DNA from: Pseudomonas sp. H3(2019)
GTDB taxonomy: Bacteria > Pseudomonadota > Gammaproteobacteria > Pseudomonadales > Pseudomonadaceae
DNA length: 64,000 bases
Assembly (NCBI RefSeq): GCF_007713465.1
Contig: NZ_VMSG01000016.1
Location: 85,128-149,127, forward strand
Direction of reading: 5' to 3'
Positions 54,225 through 62,629 of the stretch are shown here, one piece after another. The stretch's first letter is position 1; each line of letters starts with the position of its first letter. A program made the position numbers and the translations under genes. The notes below the pieces were generated by a model. The model was not told the origin of the DNA, did not search any database, and saw only the letters and a program-made list of their open reading frames with translations.

Positions 54225-54240
54225 GTCTGAGAGATCAGAC
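54225..54240. promoter_or_regulatory. Inverted repeat GTCTGA-N4-TCAGAC
   Basis: Perfect six-base arms with a four-base spacer, about 75 bases upstream of DUF2388 copy 3. A plausible operator of the group. Confidence 0.35.
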
Positions 54241-54329
54241 ATACCCTGCGCAGGGCTCGCCACGTTGTCTTCGGATATTAGGCCGTTGTTCAACCGTTCG
54301 AATAGCCCTGTCACCCCATCTAGACACGG

Positions 54330-54539
54330 TTAGCGCCAAAAAGGTTTGTCCAGTTCGACCAGTCGATCTGAATGGCTGATACCTATGTCAGACAGCTGCT
54401 GTTCATTAAGTTGCGCGAGCAGGCGGCGAGTGCGCACTTTTTCCATGCATTGACCGATAGCGGCAATCAGCCAGGTCATACGCTTGAGCAAGGAAGGCTT
54501 GCGAGTAGGCGGGAGCGGAACATCAAGTAACCGATTCAT
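54330..54539 (-). CDS. DUF1127 small protein, copy 1
   Basis: 69 residues. The DUF1127 core is RTRRLLAQLNEQQLSDIGIS with the C-terminal ELDKPFWR. DUF1127 proteins are small, Arg-rich and appear in stress, phosphate and RNA regulation in alphaproteobacteria. The second copy at 54810 has the same C-terminal end. Confidence 0.85.
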   Translation of the reverse strand: MNRLLDVPLPPTRKPSLLKRMTWLIAAIGQCMEKVRTRRLLAQLNEQQLSDIGISHSDRLVELDKPFWR

Positions 54540-54659
54540 GGTGTGTTCCTCGCGAACAGGCTGATTGAGCAGCCTTGGAAGACCATGTTCGGCGTTTCGC
54601 CGTCGCTGGAGCAGCTACAGCAATGTTAAATTGTACTGGTTCAGTTTGTGTGTTGTTGA

Positions 54660-54671
54660 AACTGTACCTGT
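54660..54671. promoter_or_regulatory. Shared 12-bp motif upstream of DUF1127 copy 1
   Basis: AACTGTACCTGT (ACAGGTACAGTT on the coding strand) is identical to the sequence at 55178-55189 upstream of copy 2. Both stand 120-155 bases before the gene and are followed by AGTACA. Confidence 0.5.
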
Positions 54672-54718
54672 CGTGCGACCGCCCTTCTGTACCAGCTGTT
54701 TTTTTGCCCTGAAACGAC

Positions 54719-54750
54719 AAAACCCGTCGTGGTTTCCCACGACGGGTTTT
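54719..54750 (-). terminator. Intrinsic terminator after DUF1127 copy 2
   Basis: AAAACCCGTCGTGG and CCACGACGGGTTTT around TTTC; perfect arms, A/T runs on both sides. Confidence 0.85.
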
Positions 54751-54809
54751 GTGTGTGCAATTCGGGGTGCTGGCGGTGGACCCGGTGGGTCAGGGCCAGC
54801 GACGCTAAC

Positions 54810-55025
54810 TTAGCGCCAGAACGGCTTGCTCAGCTCTTCGTAGCGTTGTGCTTCGCTAATCCCTGCGTCAGCCAGCAGACGCGAATCCAGGCGAGCCAGT
54901 TGGTGGCGGCTGGAGATGCGGCGCTGCCACAGCATCAGGTTGGCGATAACGCGAAGAGGCATGGAAGCCTGGGTTTTTACAGCGTTGTCTTCGAAGAACA
55001 TTTCGGAACTGAGTGTACGTTCCAT
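54810..55025 (-). CDS. DUF1127 small protein, copy 2
   Basis: 71 residues from the ATG at 55025 with GGAAGGA upstream. Core SSRHQLARLDSRLLADAGIS and C-terminus ELSKPFWR. The first 20 residues are acidic and differ from copy 1. Likely a paralogue with a common regulator. Confidence 0.85.
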   Translation of the reverse strand: MERTLSSEMFFEDNAVKTQASMPLRVIANLMLWQRRISSRHQLARLDSRLLADAGISEAQRYEELSKPFWR

Positions 55026-55344
55026 GATTGACATCCTTCCGCTTATGGCGGGATTAGGTAGTGGTTTAACTGATGCCAATGATCCTCTCGTTTGGCCAGT
55101 CTCTCTAGATACAGTTCACCTGTATTGTGAGGGACCAGTTAACTGTTAATAGGTGCTGTACTGCTCTAAAACGAGGCAACTGTACCTGTCTGCACTTTAG
55201 TGGTGCGTTTCTAGGTGTTTGGCTCGGAAGTGTGGGCAATTACGGTAGGAAATGACCGGTACAGCAGTACAGTTTTTGATGGTTATTGGATTGGCGATGG
55301 CGAGCTGACGAAATTGTGTTTGCGTCAGCTGCCATCTGTATCAA
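55026..55344. promoter_or_regulatory. Regulatory region upstream of DUF1127 copy 2
   Basis: About 319 bases without a gene. It carries the 12-bp motif at 55178, a perfect inverted repeat ATACAG-N5-CTGTAT at 55109-55125, and further CTGTAC/GTACAG half-sites at 55156 and 55259. The density of CTGTA sites suggests one regulator binding several times. Confidence 0.55.
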
Positions 55345-56838
55345 TCACACGGCGAGCATTCTGCCGGTTTCTTCCAGGTTGATGTGCCAGCTGAGGGCAT
55401 CGCGCAGGATGTGCGGGGTATGTCCGCCGAGGGCGCAGGCCGCCTTGAAGTAAGCATTCAGCGCTTCGCGGTAGTCCGGGTGCACACAGTTGTCGATCAC
55501 CACCCGCGCCCGCTCCCGTGGCGCCAGGCCACGTAAATCGGCGAGGCCGATCTCGGTCACGAGGATGTCGACGTCATGCTCGGTGTGGTCAACGTGACTG
55601 ACCATCGGCACCACACTGGAAATCGCCCCACCCTTGGCAATCGACTTGGTGACAAAGATCGCCAGGTGCGCGTTACGGGCAAAGTCGCCGGAACCACCAA
55701 TGCCGTTCATCATCCGTGTGCCGCAGACGTGAGTGGAGTTGACGTTACCGTACAGATCGAACTCCAGCGCCGTATTGATGCCGATGATGCCCAGGCGACG
55801 AACCACCTCAGGGTGGTTGGAGATCTCCTGCGGGCGCAGCACCAGCTTGTCCTTATAACGCGCAAGATTGCCAAACACATCCGCATTGCGCCGGCTCGAC
55901 AGGGTGATCGAGCTGCCAGAGGCGAAGCTCAGTTTTCCGGCGTCGATCAGGTCGAAGGTCGAATCCTGCAGGACCTCGGAGTACATGGTCAGGTCTTCGA
56001 ACGGCGAGTCGATCAGGCCGCACATCACCGAATTGGCGATGCTGCCGATACCGGCTTGCAGCGGGCCAAGCTTGTTGGTCATGCGCCCTGCCGCCACTTC
56101 CTGCTTGAAGAAGTCGATCAGGTGGTCGGCAATGGCCTGGGTGTCATTGTCCGGCGGCAGCACTGTGGACGGCGAGTCAGGCTGATTGGTGATGACGATG
56201 GCAACGATCTTTTCCGGCGGTATCGGGATTGCGGTGCTGCCAATGCGGTCGTCGACCTTGACCAGCGGAATGGGCGTGCGGGTCGGACGGTAGGTCGGGA
56301 TATAGATGTCGTGCAGACCTTCCAGATTCGGGTTGTGCGCCAGATTGATCTCGACGATCACGTGCTTGGCGAAAATCGCGAAGCTGGCCGAGTTGCCGAC
56401 CGAGGTGGTTGGCACGATGTGGCCCTGTTCAGTGATCGCCACGGCTTCAATCACCGCAATGTCCGGCAGCTTGAGTTGCTGGTTGCGCAGTTGTTCTACG
56501 GTTTCCGACAGATGCTGGTCAATGAACATCACCTCGCCGGCGTTGATCGCCTTACGCAGGGTGCTGTCGACCTGAAACGGCATACGACGGGCCAGCACAC
56601 CGGCTTCGGTCAGCTGTTTGTCGAGGTCGTTGCCCAGGCTGGCGCCGGTCATCAGGCTGATTTTCAGCGGCGTGACCTTGGCGCGTTCGGCCAGTGCATG
56701 GGGCACGGCTTTGGCTTCGCCGGCGCGGGTAAACCCGCTCATGCCGACGGTCATGCCGTCCTGAATCAGAGCGGCAGCGTCAGCAGCGCTCATTACCTTA
56801 TTCAACAACGACGGTAAGCGGATACGATCACGGTACAT
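55345..56838 (-). CDS. Acetyl-CoA hydrolase/transferase (succinyl-CoA:acetate type)
   Basis: 497 residues, class I CoA-transferase family. Segments: GMTVGMSGFTRAGEAKAVP near the N-terminus, GIGSIANSVMCGL with its glycine-rich loop, and GGSGDFARNAHLAIFV. Such enzymes transfer CoA between succinate and acetate or hydrolyse acetyl-CoA. Equivalent to PA5445. RBS before the ATG at 56838 is GAGATAAC, weak. Confidence 0.88.
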   Translation of the reverse strand: MYRDRIRLPSLLNKVMSAADAAALIQDGMTVGMSGFTRAGEAKAVPHALAERAKVTPLKISLMTGASLGNDLDKQLTEAGVLARRMPFQVDSTLRKAINAGEVMFIDQHLSETVEQLRNQQLKLPDIAVIEAVAITEQGHIVPTTSVGNSASFAIFAKHVIVEINLAHNPNLEGLHDIYIPTYRPTRTPIPLVKVDDRIGSTAIPIPPEKIVAIVITNQPDSPSTVLPPDNDTQAIADHLIDFFKQEVAAGRMTNKLGPLQAGIGSIANSVMCGLIDSPFEDLTMYSEVLQDSTFDLIDAGKLSFASGSSITLSSRRNADVFGNLARYKDKLVLRPQEISNHPEVVRRLGIIGINTALEFDLYGNVNSTHVCGTRMMNGIGGSGDFARNAHLAIFVTKSIAKGGAISSVVPMVSHVDHTEHDVDILVTEIGLADLRGLAPRERARVVIDNCVHPDYREALNAYFKAACALGGHTPHILRDALSWHINLEETGRMLAV

Positions 56839-56975
56839 GGATTGTTATCTCGGGCAACGGAAGCAAGATGCGCAGTCTAGTGATTTCGAAAAAATTCGCC
56901 CCGCGACCATGGTCGAATGCTGGCCACTGATTTAGAGCCTTTGGTCGGTTTTCCGCAGTTAATCTTGTGTGCAAT

Positions 56976-57007
56976 AAAAAACCCCGGCCTACAAAGGCCG
57001 GGGTTTT
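56976..57007 (-). terminator. Intrinsic terminator of the pnt operon
   Basis: ACCCCGGCCT and AGGCCGGGGT around ACAA, A run on the left; acts on the minus strand after pntB. Confidence 0.85.
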
Positions 57008-57029
57008 CGGTATTGCGTTGGAGCAGTCT

Positions 57030-58466
57030 TTACTCGACGGCTTTAACCATGTCTTCGATGACTTTCTTCGCGTCGCCGAAGACCATCATGGTTTTGTCCA
57101 GGTAGAACAGTTCGTTGTCCAGACCGGCATAGCCGCTGGCCATCGAGCGTTTGTTGACGATGATGGTCTTGGCTTTGAACGCTTCGAGAATCGGCATGCC
57201 GGCAATCGGCGATTTCGGGTCGTTCTTCGCCGCCGGGTTGACCACGTCGTTGGCGCCGAGCACCAGTACCACGTCGGCTTGGCCGAATTCGGAGTTGATG
57301 TCTTCCATCTCGAACACCTGATCGTAAGGCACCTCAGCCTCGGCCAGCAGCACGTTCATGTGGCCGGGCATCCGACCGGCTACCGGGTGGATCGCATACT
57401 TCACGGTCACGCCTCGGTGGGTCAGCTTCTCGGTCAGTTCTTTAAGCGCGTGCTGTGCTCGTGCGACCGCCAGGCCGTAGCCTGGAACGATGATCACGGT
57501 GTCGGCGTTGGTCAGCAGGAACGTGGCGTCGTCCGCCGAGCCGGATTTCACCGGGCGGGCTTCTTTCGAGCCTGCTGGGCCAGCCGCGTCTGCAGTGTTG
57601 CCGAAGCCACCGAGCAGTACGTTGAAGAACGAACGGTTCATCGCCTTGCACATGATGTACGAGAGAATCGCACCGGACGACCCGACCAGCGAGCCGGCGA
57701 TGATCAGCATCGAGTTGTTCAGCGAGAAGCCGATTCCCGCCGCAGCCCAGCCGGAATAGCTGTTGAGCATCGACACCACGACCGGCATGTCGGCGCCGCC
57801 GATCGGGATAATGATCATTACGCCAAGCACGAAGGCCAGGGCCAGCATCAGGGCGAAGGCGCCGAGGTTGCCGGTCATCATGAAGGTGACGCCCAGGCCC
57901 AGTGTTGCCAGGCCCAGCAGCAGGTTGATTTTATGCTGTCCGCCGAACTGTACCGGTGCGCCCTGGAACAGGCGGAACTTGTACTTGCCCGACAGCTTGC
58001 CGAACGCGATCACCGAGCCGGAGAAGGTAATGGCACCGATCGCCGCGCCGAGGAACAACTCCAGACGGTTGCCGGCGGGAATCGAATCGCCCAGCTGTTT
58101 GACGATGCCCAGCGACTGCGGCTCGACCACGGCGGCGATGGCGATGAACACCGCTGCCATACCGATCATGCTGTGCATGAACGCGACCAGCTCTGGCATC
58201 TTGGTCATTTCAACGCGTTTGGCCATGATCGAACCGGCAGTGCCGCCGATCAGCAGGCCGACGATCACGTAACCGATGCCGGCGGTGGCCAGCTCAGAGC
58301 CCAGTTTGAACACCAGGCCGACGGTTGTGACGATGGCCAGCGCCATGCCGAGCATGCCGTACACATTGCCGCGTCGCGACGAGGTCGGGTGTGACAAGCC
58401 CTTAAGGGCCTGGATGAAGCAGATCGACGCGATCAAGTAGAGCGTCGTGACAAGGTTCATGCTCAT
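57030..58466 (-). CDS. pntB: NAD(P) transhydrogenase subunit beta
   Basis: Membrane subunit with the NADP(H) site, 478 residues. About nine helices in the first 280 residues, then domain III with VIIVPGYGLAVARAQHAL, PVAGRMPGHMNVLLAEA and LGANDVVNPAAKNDP. It uses the proton gradient to make NADPH from NADH. Shares one base with pntAB. Confidence 0.95.
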   Translation of the reverse strand: MSMNLVTTLYLIASICFIQALKGLSHPTSSRRGNVYGMLGMALAIVTTVGLVFKLGSELATAGIGYVIVGLLIGGTAGSIMAKRVEMTKMPELVAFMHSMIGMAAVFIAIAAVVEPQSLGIVKQLGDSIPAGNRLELFLGAAIGAITFSGSVIAFGKLSGKYKFRLFQGAPVQFGGQHKINLLLGLATLGLGVTFMMTGNLGAFALMLALAFVLGVMIIIPIGGADMPVVVSMLNSYSGWAAAGIGFSLNNSMLIIAGSLVGSSGAILSYIMCKAMNRSFFNVLLGGFGNTADAAGPAGSKEARPVKSGSADDATFLLTNADTVIIVPGYGLAVARAQHALKELTEKLTHRGVTVKYAIHPVAGRMPGHMNVLLAEAEVPYDQVFEMEDINSEFGQADVVLVLGANDVVNPAAKNDPKSPIAGMPILEAFKAKTIIVNKRSMASGYAGLDNELFYLDKTMMVFGDAKKVIEDMVKAVE

Positions 58467-58789
58467 TACTTGGGCGCCTCTTCTTTTACGGCTTTCGGGG
58501 CTTTTTTCTTGAACATCTCAAGCATTCTGCGGGTCACCAGGAACCCACCGAACACGTTGACCGCAGCCAGCGCCACAGCGAGAGTGCCCATGGTCTTGCC
58601 CAGCGGAGTCACGGTCAGTGCCGCCGCCAGCATGGCGCCGACGATCACGATCGCCGAAATGGCGTTGGTCACTGCCATCAGTGGTGTGTGCAGTGCGGGT
58701 GTAACGTTCCAGACCACGTGATAACCGACATAAATCGCCAGCACGAAGATGATCAGGTTGTAGATACCGGGGGAGATAAGCTCTTCCAT
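58466..58789 (-). CDS. pntAB: NAD(P) transhydrogenase subunit alpha, membrane part
   Basis: 107 residues, three helices; the membrane portion of the alpha subunit that is separate here as in most pseudomonads and alphaproteobacteria. Includes VGYHVVWNVTPALHTPLMAV and NVFGGFLVTRRMLEMF. Confidence 0.94.
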   Translation of the reverse strand: MEELISPGIYNLIIFVLAIYVGYHVVWNVTPALHTPLMAVTNAISAIVIVGAMLAAALTVTPLGKTMGTLAVALAAVNVFGGFLVTRRMLEMFKKKAPKAVKEEAPK

Positions 58790-58804
58790 CGTCTGAATCC
58801 CTGC

Positions 58805-59926
58805 TTAGGCGTTTTTGCGGATGACTTGGCCGTCGCGGCACATCAGGCACGCGGCGACGATGTCGTCTTCTAGGTTGATCTGGAATTGGCCTTCGGGTGT
58901 GAAGACCAGTTTCAGGAAGTCCAGCAGATTGCGGGCATACAACGCCGAGGCATCTGAACCGACCTGGGCGGCCAGGTTGGTTGGGCCGGCAATGGTCACG
59001 CCGTGCGCGACCACCACTTGGTCGGCCACGGTCAGCGGGCAGTTACCGCCCTGTGCGGCAGCCAGGTCGATGACCACCGAACCGGGTTTCATCTGCGCCA
59101 CGGTTTCAGCGCTGAGCAGCACTGGCGCCTTGCGGCCGGGAATCAGTGCGGTGGTGATGACGATGTCGGCTTGCTTGGCGCGCTCGTGCACGGCCAGGGC
59201 CTGACGTTGCATCCAGCTGGCCGGCATGGGGCGTGCGTAACCGCCGACACCAACGGCACATTCGCGCTCTTCATCGGTCTCGTACGGGACGTCGACAAAC
59301 TTGGCGCCGAGAGATTCGATCTGTTCCTTCACCGCAGGACGCACATCGGACGCTTCAATCACTGCGCCCAGACGCTTGGCGGTGGCGATCGCCTGCAAGC
59401 CTGCCACGCCGGCGCCAAGGATCAGCACGCGAGCGGCCTTCACGGTGCCTGCTGCCGTCATCAGCATCGGCATGAAGCGCGGATAGTAATGGGCGGCCAA
59501 CAACACAGCCTTATAGCCGGCGATGTTGGCTTGCGAGGACAGCACATCAAGACTTTGCGCGCGGGAAGTGCGCGGAGCGGCTTCCAGGGAGAACGCGGTA
59601 ATGCCGCACTCGGCCAGCTTGGCAATGGTTTCATTGCTGAACGGGTTGAGCATGCCAACCAGCACGGTGCCGCGTTTGATCAGGGCCAGTTCGCTGTCGC
59701 TGGGCGCGACGACCTTGAGAATCAGCTCTGCGCCAAAAGCATCATTGGCACTGCCAATCATTGCGCCTGCCGCTTCATAAGCACTGTCGACAACGCTGGC
59801 ATTAATGCCGGCACCGCTTTGCACAGTGACTTTATGACCCTGGCCGATCAGCTTCTTGATGGTTTCCGGGGTTGCAGCAACCCGCGTTTCACCGGTCTGG
59901 GTTTCGAGAGGAACACCAATGTGCAC
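58805..59926 (-). CDS. pntAA: NAD(P) transhydrogenase subunit alpha, NAD-binding part
   Basis: 373 residues, soluble domain I, with a GTG start at 59926 after AGGAG. The NAD site is LGAGVAGLQAIATAKRLGA and the loop GGYARPMPASWMQRQ. First gene of the operon pntAA-pntAB-pntB. Confidence 0.94.
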   Translation of the reverse strand: MHIGVPLETQTGETRVAATPETIKKLIGQGHKVTVQSGAGINASVVDSAYEAAGAMIGSANDAFGAELILKVVAPSDSELALIKRGTVLVGMLNPFSNETIAKLAECGITAFSLEAAPRTSRAQSLDVLSSQANIAGYKAVLLAAHYYPRFMPMLMTAAGTVKAARVLILGAGVAGLQAIATAKRLGAVIEASDVRPAVKEQIESLGAKFVDVPYETDEERECAVGVGGYARPMPASWMQRQALAVHERAKQADIVITTALIPGRKAPVLLSAETVAQMKPGSVVIDLAAAQGGNCPLTVADQVVVAHGVTIAGPTNLAAQVGSDASALYARNLLDFLKLVFTPEGQFQINLEDDIVAACLMCRDGQVIRKNA

Positions 59927-60356
59927 GTCAAATCTCCTGCTTGATCTTATTGCTTTCGATCATTCTTGGATGGCCAGCGCACTGCGGAGGGTGCGGCTGG
60001 GGCGGCCGATCAGCACGCCCCCGCCGTATTTCGGGCGGGGCGCGGCATTTTGCAGGCGAACTTTGTGCCCTTCAAGGGATTATGACGGGTGACGGAAAAT
60101 TAACTACAAGTCACCCTGTGACCGAATGTCGCAAGTGCCCGCCTAAATCCCTTCTAGGCCGTGCCTTGTAAGGATTTCTGTCGAAATCCAGGAAATTACA
60201 CATCGGCGCTGTGAATGACGCGGCATTGCGTTGAATCAGGGCCGCAAAGCCACGCCGTTAGGCGCTTGTGGGACGACGGTGCCTCCTGAAGGTACAGTCT
60301 GTTGAAATGCGACAAATACTTATATCTGTAGTGCTTTAATTTTACTGACTACGTGG
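59927..60356. promoter_or_regulatory. Intergenic region with the pnt leader
   Basis: 430 bases without a gene. It contains a GC hairpin CCCCCGCC/GGGCGGGG at 60018-60040 in the pnt leader, an inverted repeat GGGTGAC-N16-GTCACCC at 60087-60116 that may be an operator, and ACTGAC-N6-GTCAGT at 60344-60361 overlapping the gcdR stop. Confidence 0.5.
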
Positions 60357-61277
60357 TCAGTTTGTTATGGATAAGCCCTGCCCTTCTAGGTTGTAGCTGT
60401 GTGCCTGGTTAACCAGCCAATCGCGAAATGCGCGTAGAGAGGCGGATTCGACCTTTCGATCAGGAATCATCAAGTAATAGGCCTTGATGCTCGACAGCGC
60501 CTGAGGGTTGGCAATCACCAGCCGTTTCTCTGCCAACTCACGCTGAATCAGGAACGGTGGGATCAGTGCGATGCCCATGTCATGCATCGCCGCCTGAGCC
60601 AGCATGGAGAATAGCTCGTAACGCGGACCTGTCATGTCGCGGGGGACATTCAGGTGCTGTGAGGCGAACCATTGGCGCCAGGCGTAAGGGCGCGTGGTCT
60701 GCTGCAGTAGTGGCAGGTCGGCAATCATTTCGGCGCTCAGGTGTGTGTGATCACCAAGTAATCTCGGGCTGCACACCGGCATCGGATTCTCGCCCATCAG
60801 CCTGTGGGATTCGGTACCGGACCAATCGGCGTCACCAAAGTAGATCGCGGCGTCAAAATCGGTGTCGGCAAACAGAAAGGGTCGTGTGCGGTTGGTCAGG
60901 TTGACCGTGACTTCCGGATGTTGCTGCTGAAAGTCCTTGAGTCGCGGCAGCAGCCATTGAGTACCAAAGGTCGGCACGACCGCCAGTTCGATGACGTTAG
61001 CGCCCTGCTGGCCCATCACTGACAGCGTGTCCCGTTCAACGGCATCCAGCTGGGTTGCAACACGTCGGCTGTAGGAAAGCCCCGCCTCAGTCAGCTTCAC
61101 GCCGCGTCGTGAGCGTCGGAACAGTTCGACACTGAGGAACTCCTCCAGGCTGGCGATTTGTCGGCATATCGCTCCTTGGGTCAGCGATAACTCTTGAGCA
61201 GCCTTGGTAAAGCTCTCATGGCGGGCTGCCGCTTCGAAGCTGATCAGTGCAGCAGTGCTGGGTATCTTCCTGCGCAT
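60357..61277 (-). CDS. gcdR: LysR-type regulator of glutaryl-CoA dehydrogenase
   Basis: 306 residues from the ATG at 61277 (GAGG nine bases upstream); an earlier GTG is possible. N-terminal HTH (about 8-65, with SFTKAAQELSLTQGAICRQI) of the GcvA type, then the inducer-binding domain. Divergent from gcdH, which in Pseudomonas is activated by GcdR in response to glutarate. Confidence 0.9.
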   Translation of the reverse strand: MRRKIPSTAALISFEAAARHESFTKAAQELSLTQGAICRQIASLEEFLSVELFRRSRRGVKLTEAGLSYSRRVATQLDAVERDTLSVMGQQGANVIELAVVPTFGTQWLLPRLKDFQQQHPEVTVNLTNRTRPFLFADTDFDAAIYFGDADWSGTESHRLMGENPMPVCSPRLLGDHTHLSAEMIADLPLLQQTTRPYAWRQWFASQHLNVPRDMTGPRYELFSMLAQAAMHDMGIALIPPFLIQRELAEKRLVIANPQALSSIKAYYLMIPDRKVESASLRAFRDWLVNQAHSYNLEGQGLSITN

Positions 61278-61339
61278 GTACGGCAACCTCACTAATAGTT
61301 GGCATAGGTGGCGTCTAAGGCCATTACGGAGTGAGAAAT

Positions 61340-61381
61340 TAGCACAACAGTATGCAAAATCCTCGTTTGCCCAATGTGCTA
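61340..61381. promoter_or_regulatory. Spaced inverted repeat at the gcdH promoter
   Basis: TAGCACA (61340-61346) and TGTGCTA (61375-61381) flank the -35 region of gcdH. It could be a GcdR site, though LysR regulators usually bind T-N11-A motifs. Confidence 0.4.
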
Positions 61382-61395
61382 GCGGCGCCTAGGAT
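61367..61395 (+). promoter_or_regulatory. Sigma70 promoter candidate of gcdH
   Basis: TTGCCC, 17 bases, TAGGAT, about 40 bases upstream of the ATG. Below consensus, as expected for an activated promoter. Confidence 0.45.
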
Positions 61396-61434
61396 CAGTC
61401 CACGATATTTGACCTACTTCGCGAGGACTCTCTC

Positions 61435-62616
61435 ATGGCCGGTAAAGCTAGCTTCAACTGGATCGATCCCCTGCTGCTGGATCAACAGCTCACCGAAGAA
61501 GAGCGCATGGTGCGCGACAGCGCTGCCCAGTTTGCTCAGGGCAAGCTGGCGCCACGTGTTCTGGAAGCTTTCCGTCATGAGAAAACCGACCCGGCGATCT
61601 TTCGTGAAATGGGCGAAATCGGTCTGCTGGGTGCGACCATTCCTGAGCAATACGGTGGCAGCGGTCTGAACTATGTGAGCTACGGCTTGATTGCCCGTGA
61701 GGTCGAGCGCGTCGACTCCGGTTATCGCTCGATGATGAGCGTGCAGTCTTCGCTGGTCATGGTGCCGATCAACGAATTTGGGACCGAAGCGCAGAAACAG
61801 AAATACCTGCCGAAGCTGGCTACCGGTGAATGGATCGGTTGCTTCGGTCTGACCGAGCCGAACCACGGTTCCGATCCGGGTTCGATGATCACTCGTGCAC
61901 GTAAAGTGGAAGGCGGCTACAGCCTGACCGGCAGCAAGATGTGGATCACCAATAGCCCGATCGCTGACGTATTCGTGGTGTGGGGCAAGGATGACGCTGG
62001 CGATATCCGCGGCTTCGTTCTGGAAAAAGGCTGGAAAGGCCTGAGCGCTCCGGCGATTCACGGCAAGGTCGGTTTGCGCGCCTCCATCACCGGCGAGATC
62101 GTGATGGACAACGTATTCGTTCCTGAGGAGAACATCTTCCCGGATGTCCGTGGTTTGAAAGGCCCTTTTACCTGCCTGAACTCCGCGCGTTATGGCATCG
62201 CCTGGGGGGCTCTGGGTGCGGCCGAGTTCTGCTGGCACACCGCTCGCCAGTACACTCTGGATCGTCAGCAGTTTGGCCGGCCTTTGGCTGCCACCCAGTT
62301 GATCCAGAAGAAACTGGCGGACATGCAGACTGAAATTACCTTGGCCCTGCAAGGTTGCCTGCGTCTCGGGCGTATGAAGGATGAAGGCACGGCTGCCGTC
62401 GAAATCACCTCGATGATGAAGCGCAACTCTTGCGGCAAGTCGCTGGACATCGCCCGCATGGCCCGCGACATGTTGGGTGGCAATGGCATCTCCGACGAAT
62501 TCGGTGTTGCGCGTCATCTGGTCAACCTTGAGGTGGTCAACACCTATGAAGGAACTCACGATGTTCACGCGCTGATCCTGGGACGTGCGCAGACCGGTCT
62601 CCAGGCGTTCTATTAA
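61435..62616 (+). CDS. gcdH: Glutaryl-CoA dehydrogenase
   Basis: Flavoprotein that oxidises and decarboxylates glutaryl-CoA to crotonyl-CoA in lysine and glutarate catabolism; 393 residues. FAD/substrate segments are CFGLTEPNHGSDPGSM and KMWITNSPIADVFVVW; the catalytic base is E372 in NTYEGTHDVHAL. Arg in LRASITGEIVMDNVFVP fits the family. The ATG at 61435 follows GAGGA. Confidence 0.95.
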   Translation: MAGKASFNWIDPLLLDQQLTEEERMVRDSAAQFAQGKLAPRVLEAFRHEKTDPAIFREMGEIGLLGATIPEQYGGSGLNYVSYGLIAREVERVDSGYRSMMSVQSSLVMVPINEFGTEAQKQKYLPKLATGEWIGCFGLTEPNHGSDPGSMITRARKVEGGYSLTGSKMWITNSPIADVFVVWGKDDAGDIRGFVLEKGWKGLSAPAIHGKVGLRASITGEIVMDNVFVPEENIFPDVRGLKGPFTCLNSARYGIAWGALGAAEFCWHTARQYTLDRQQFGRPLAATQLIQKKLADMQTEITLALQGCLRLGRMKDEGTAAVEITSMMKRNSCGKSLDIARMARDMLGGNGISDEFGVARHLVNLEVVNTYEGTHDVHALILGRAQTGLQAFY

Positions 62617-62629
62617 TAGGAGAGCGGCC

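Noticed and set aside
56967..58394. Open frame of 475 codons on the plus strand opposite pntB
   Set aside because: Antisense shadow of a clearly recognised gene; no ribosome site and no known domain.
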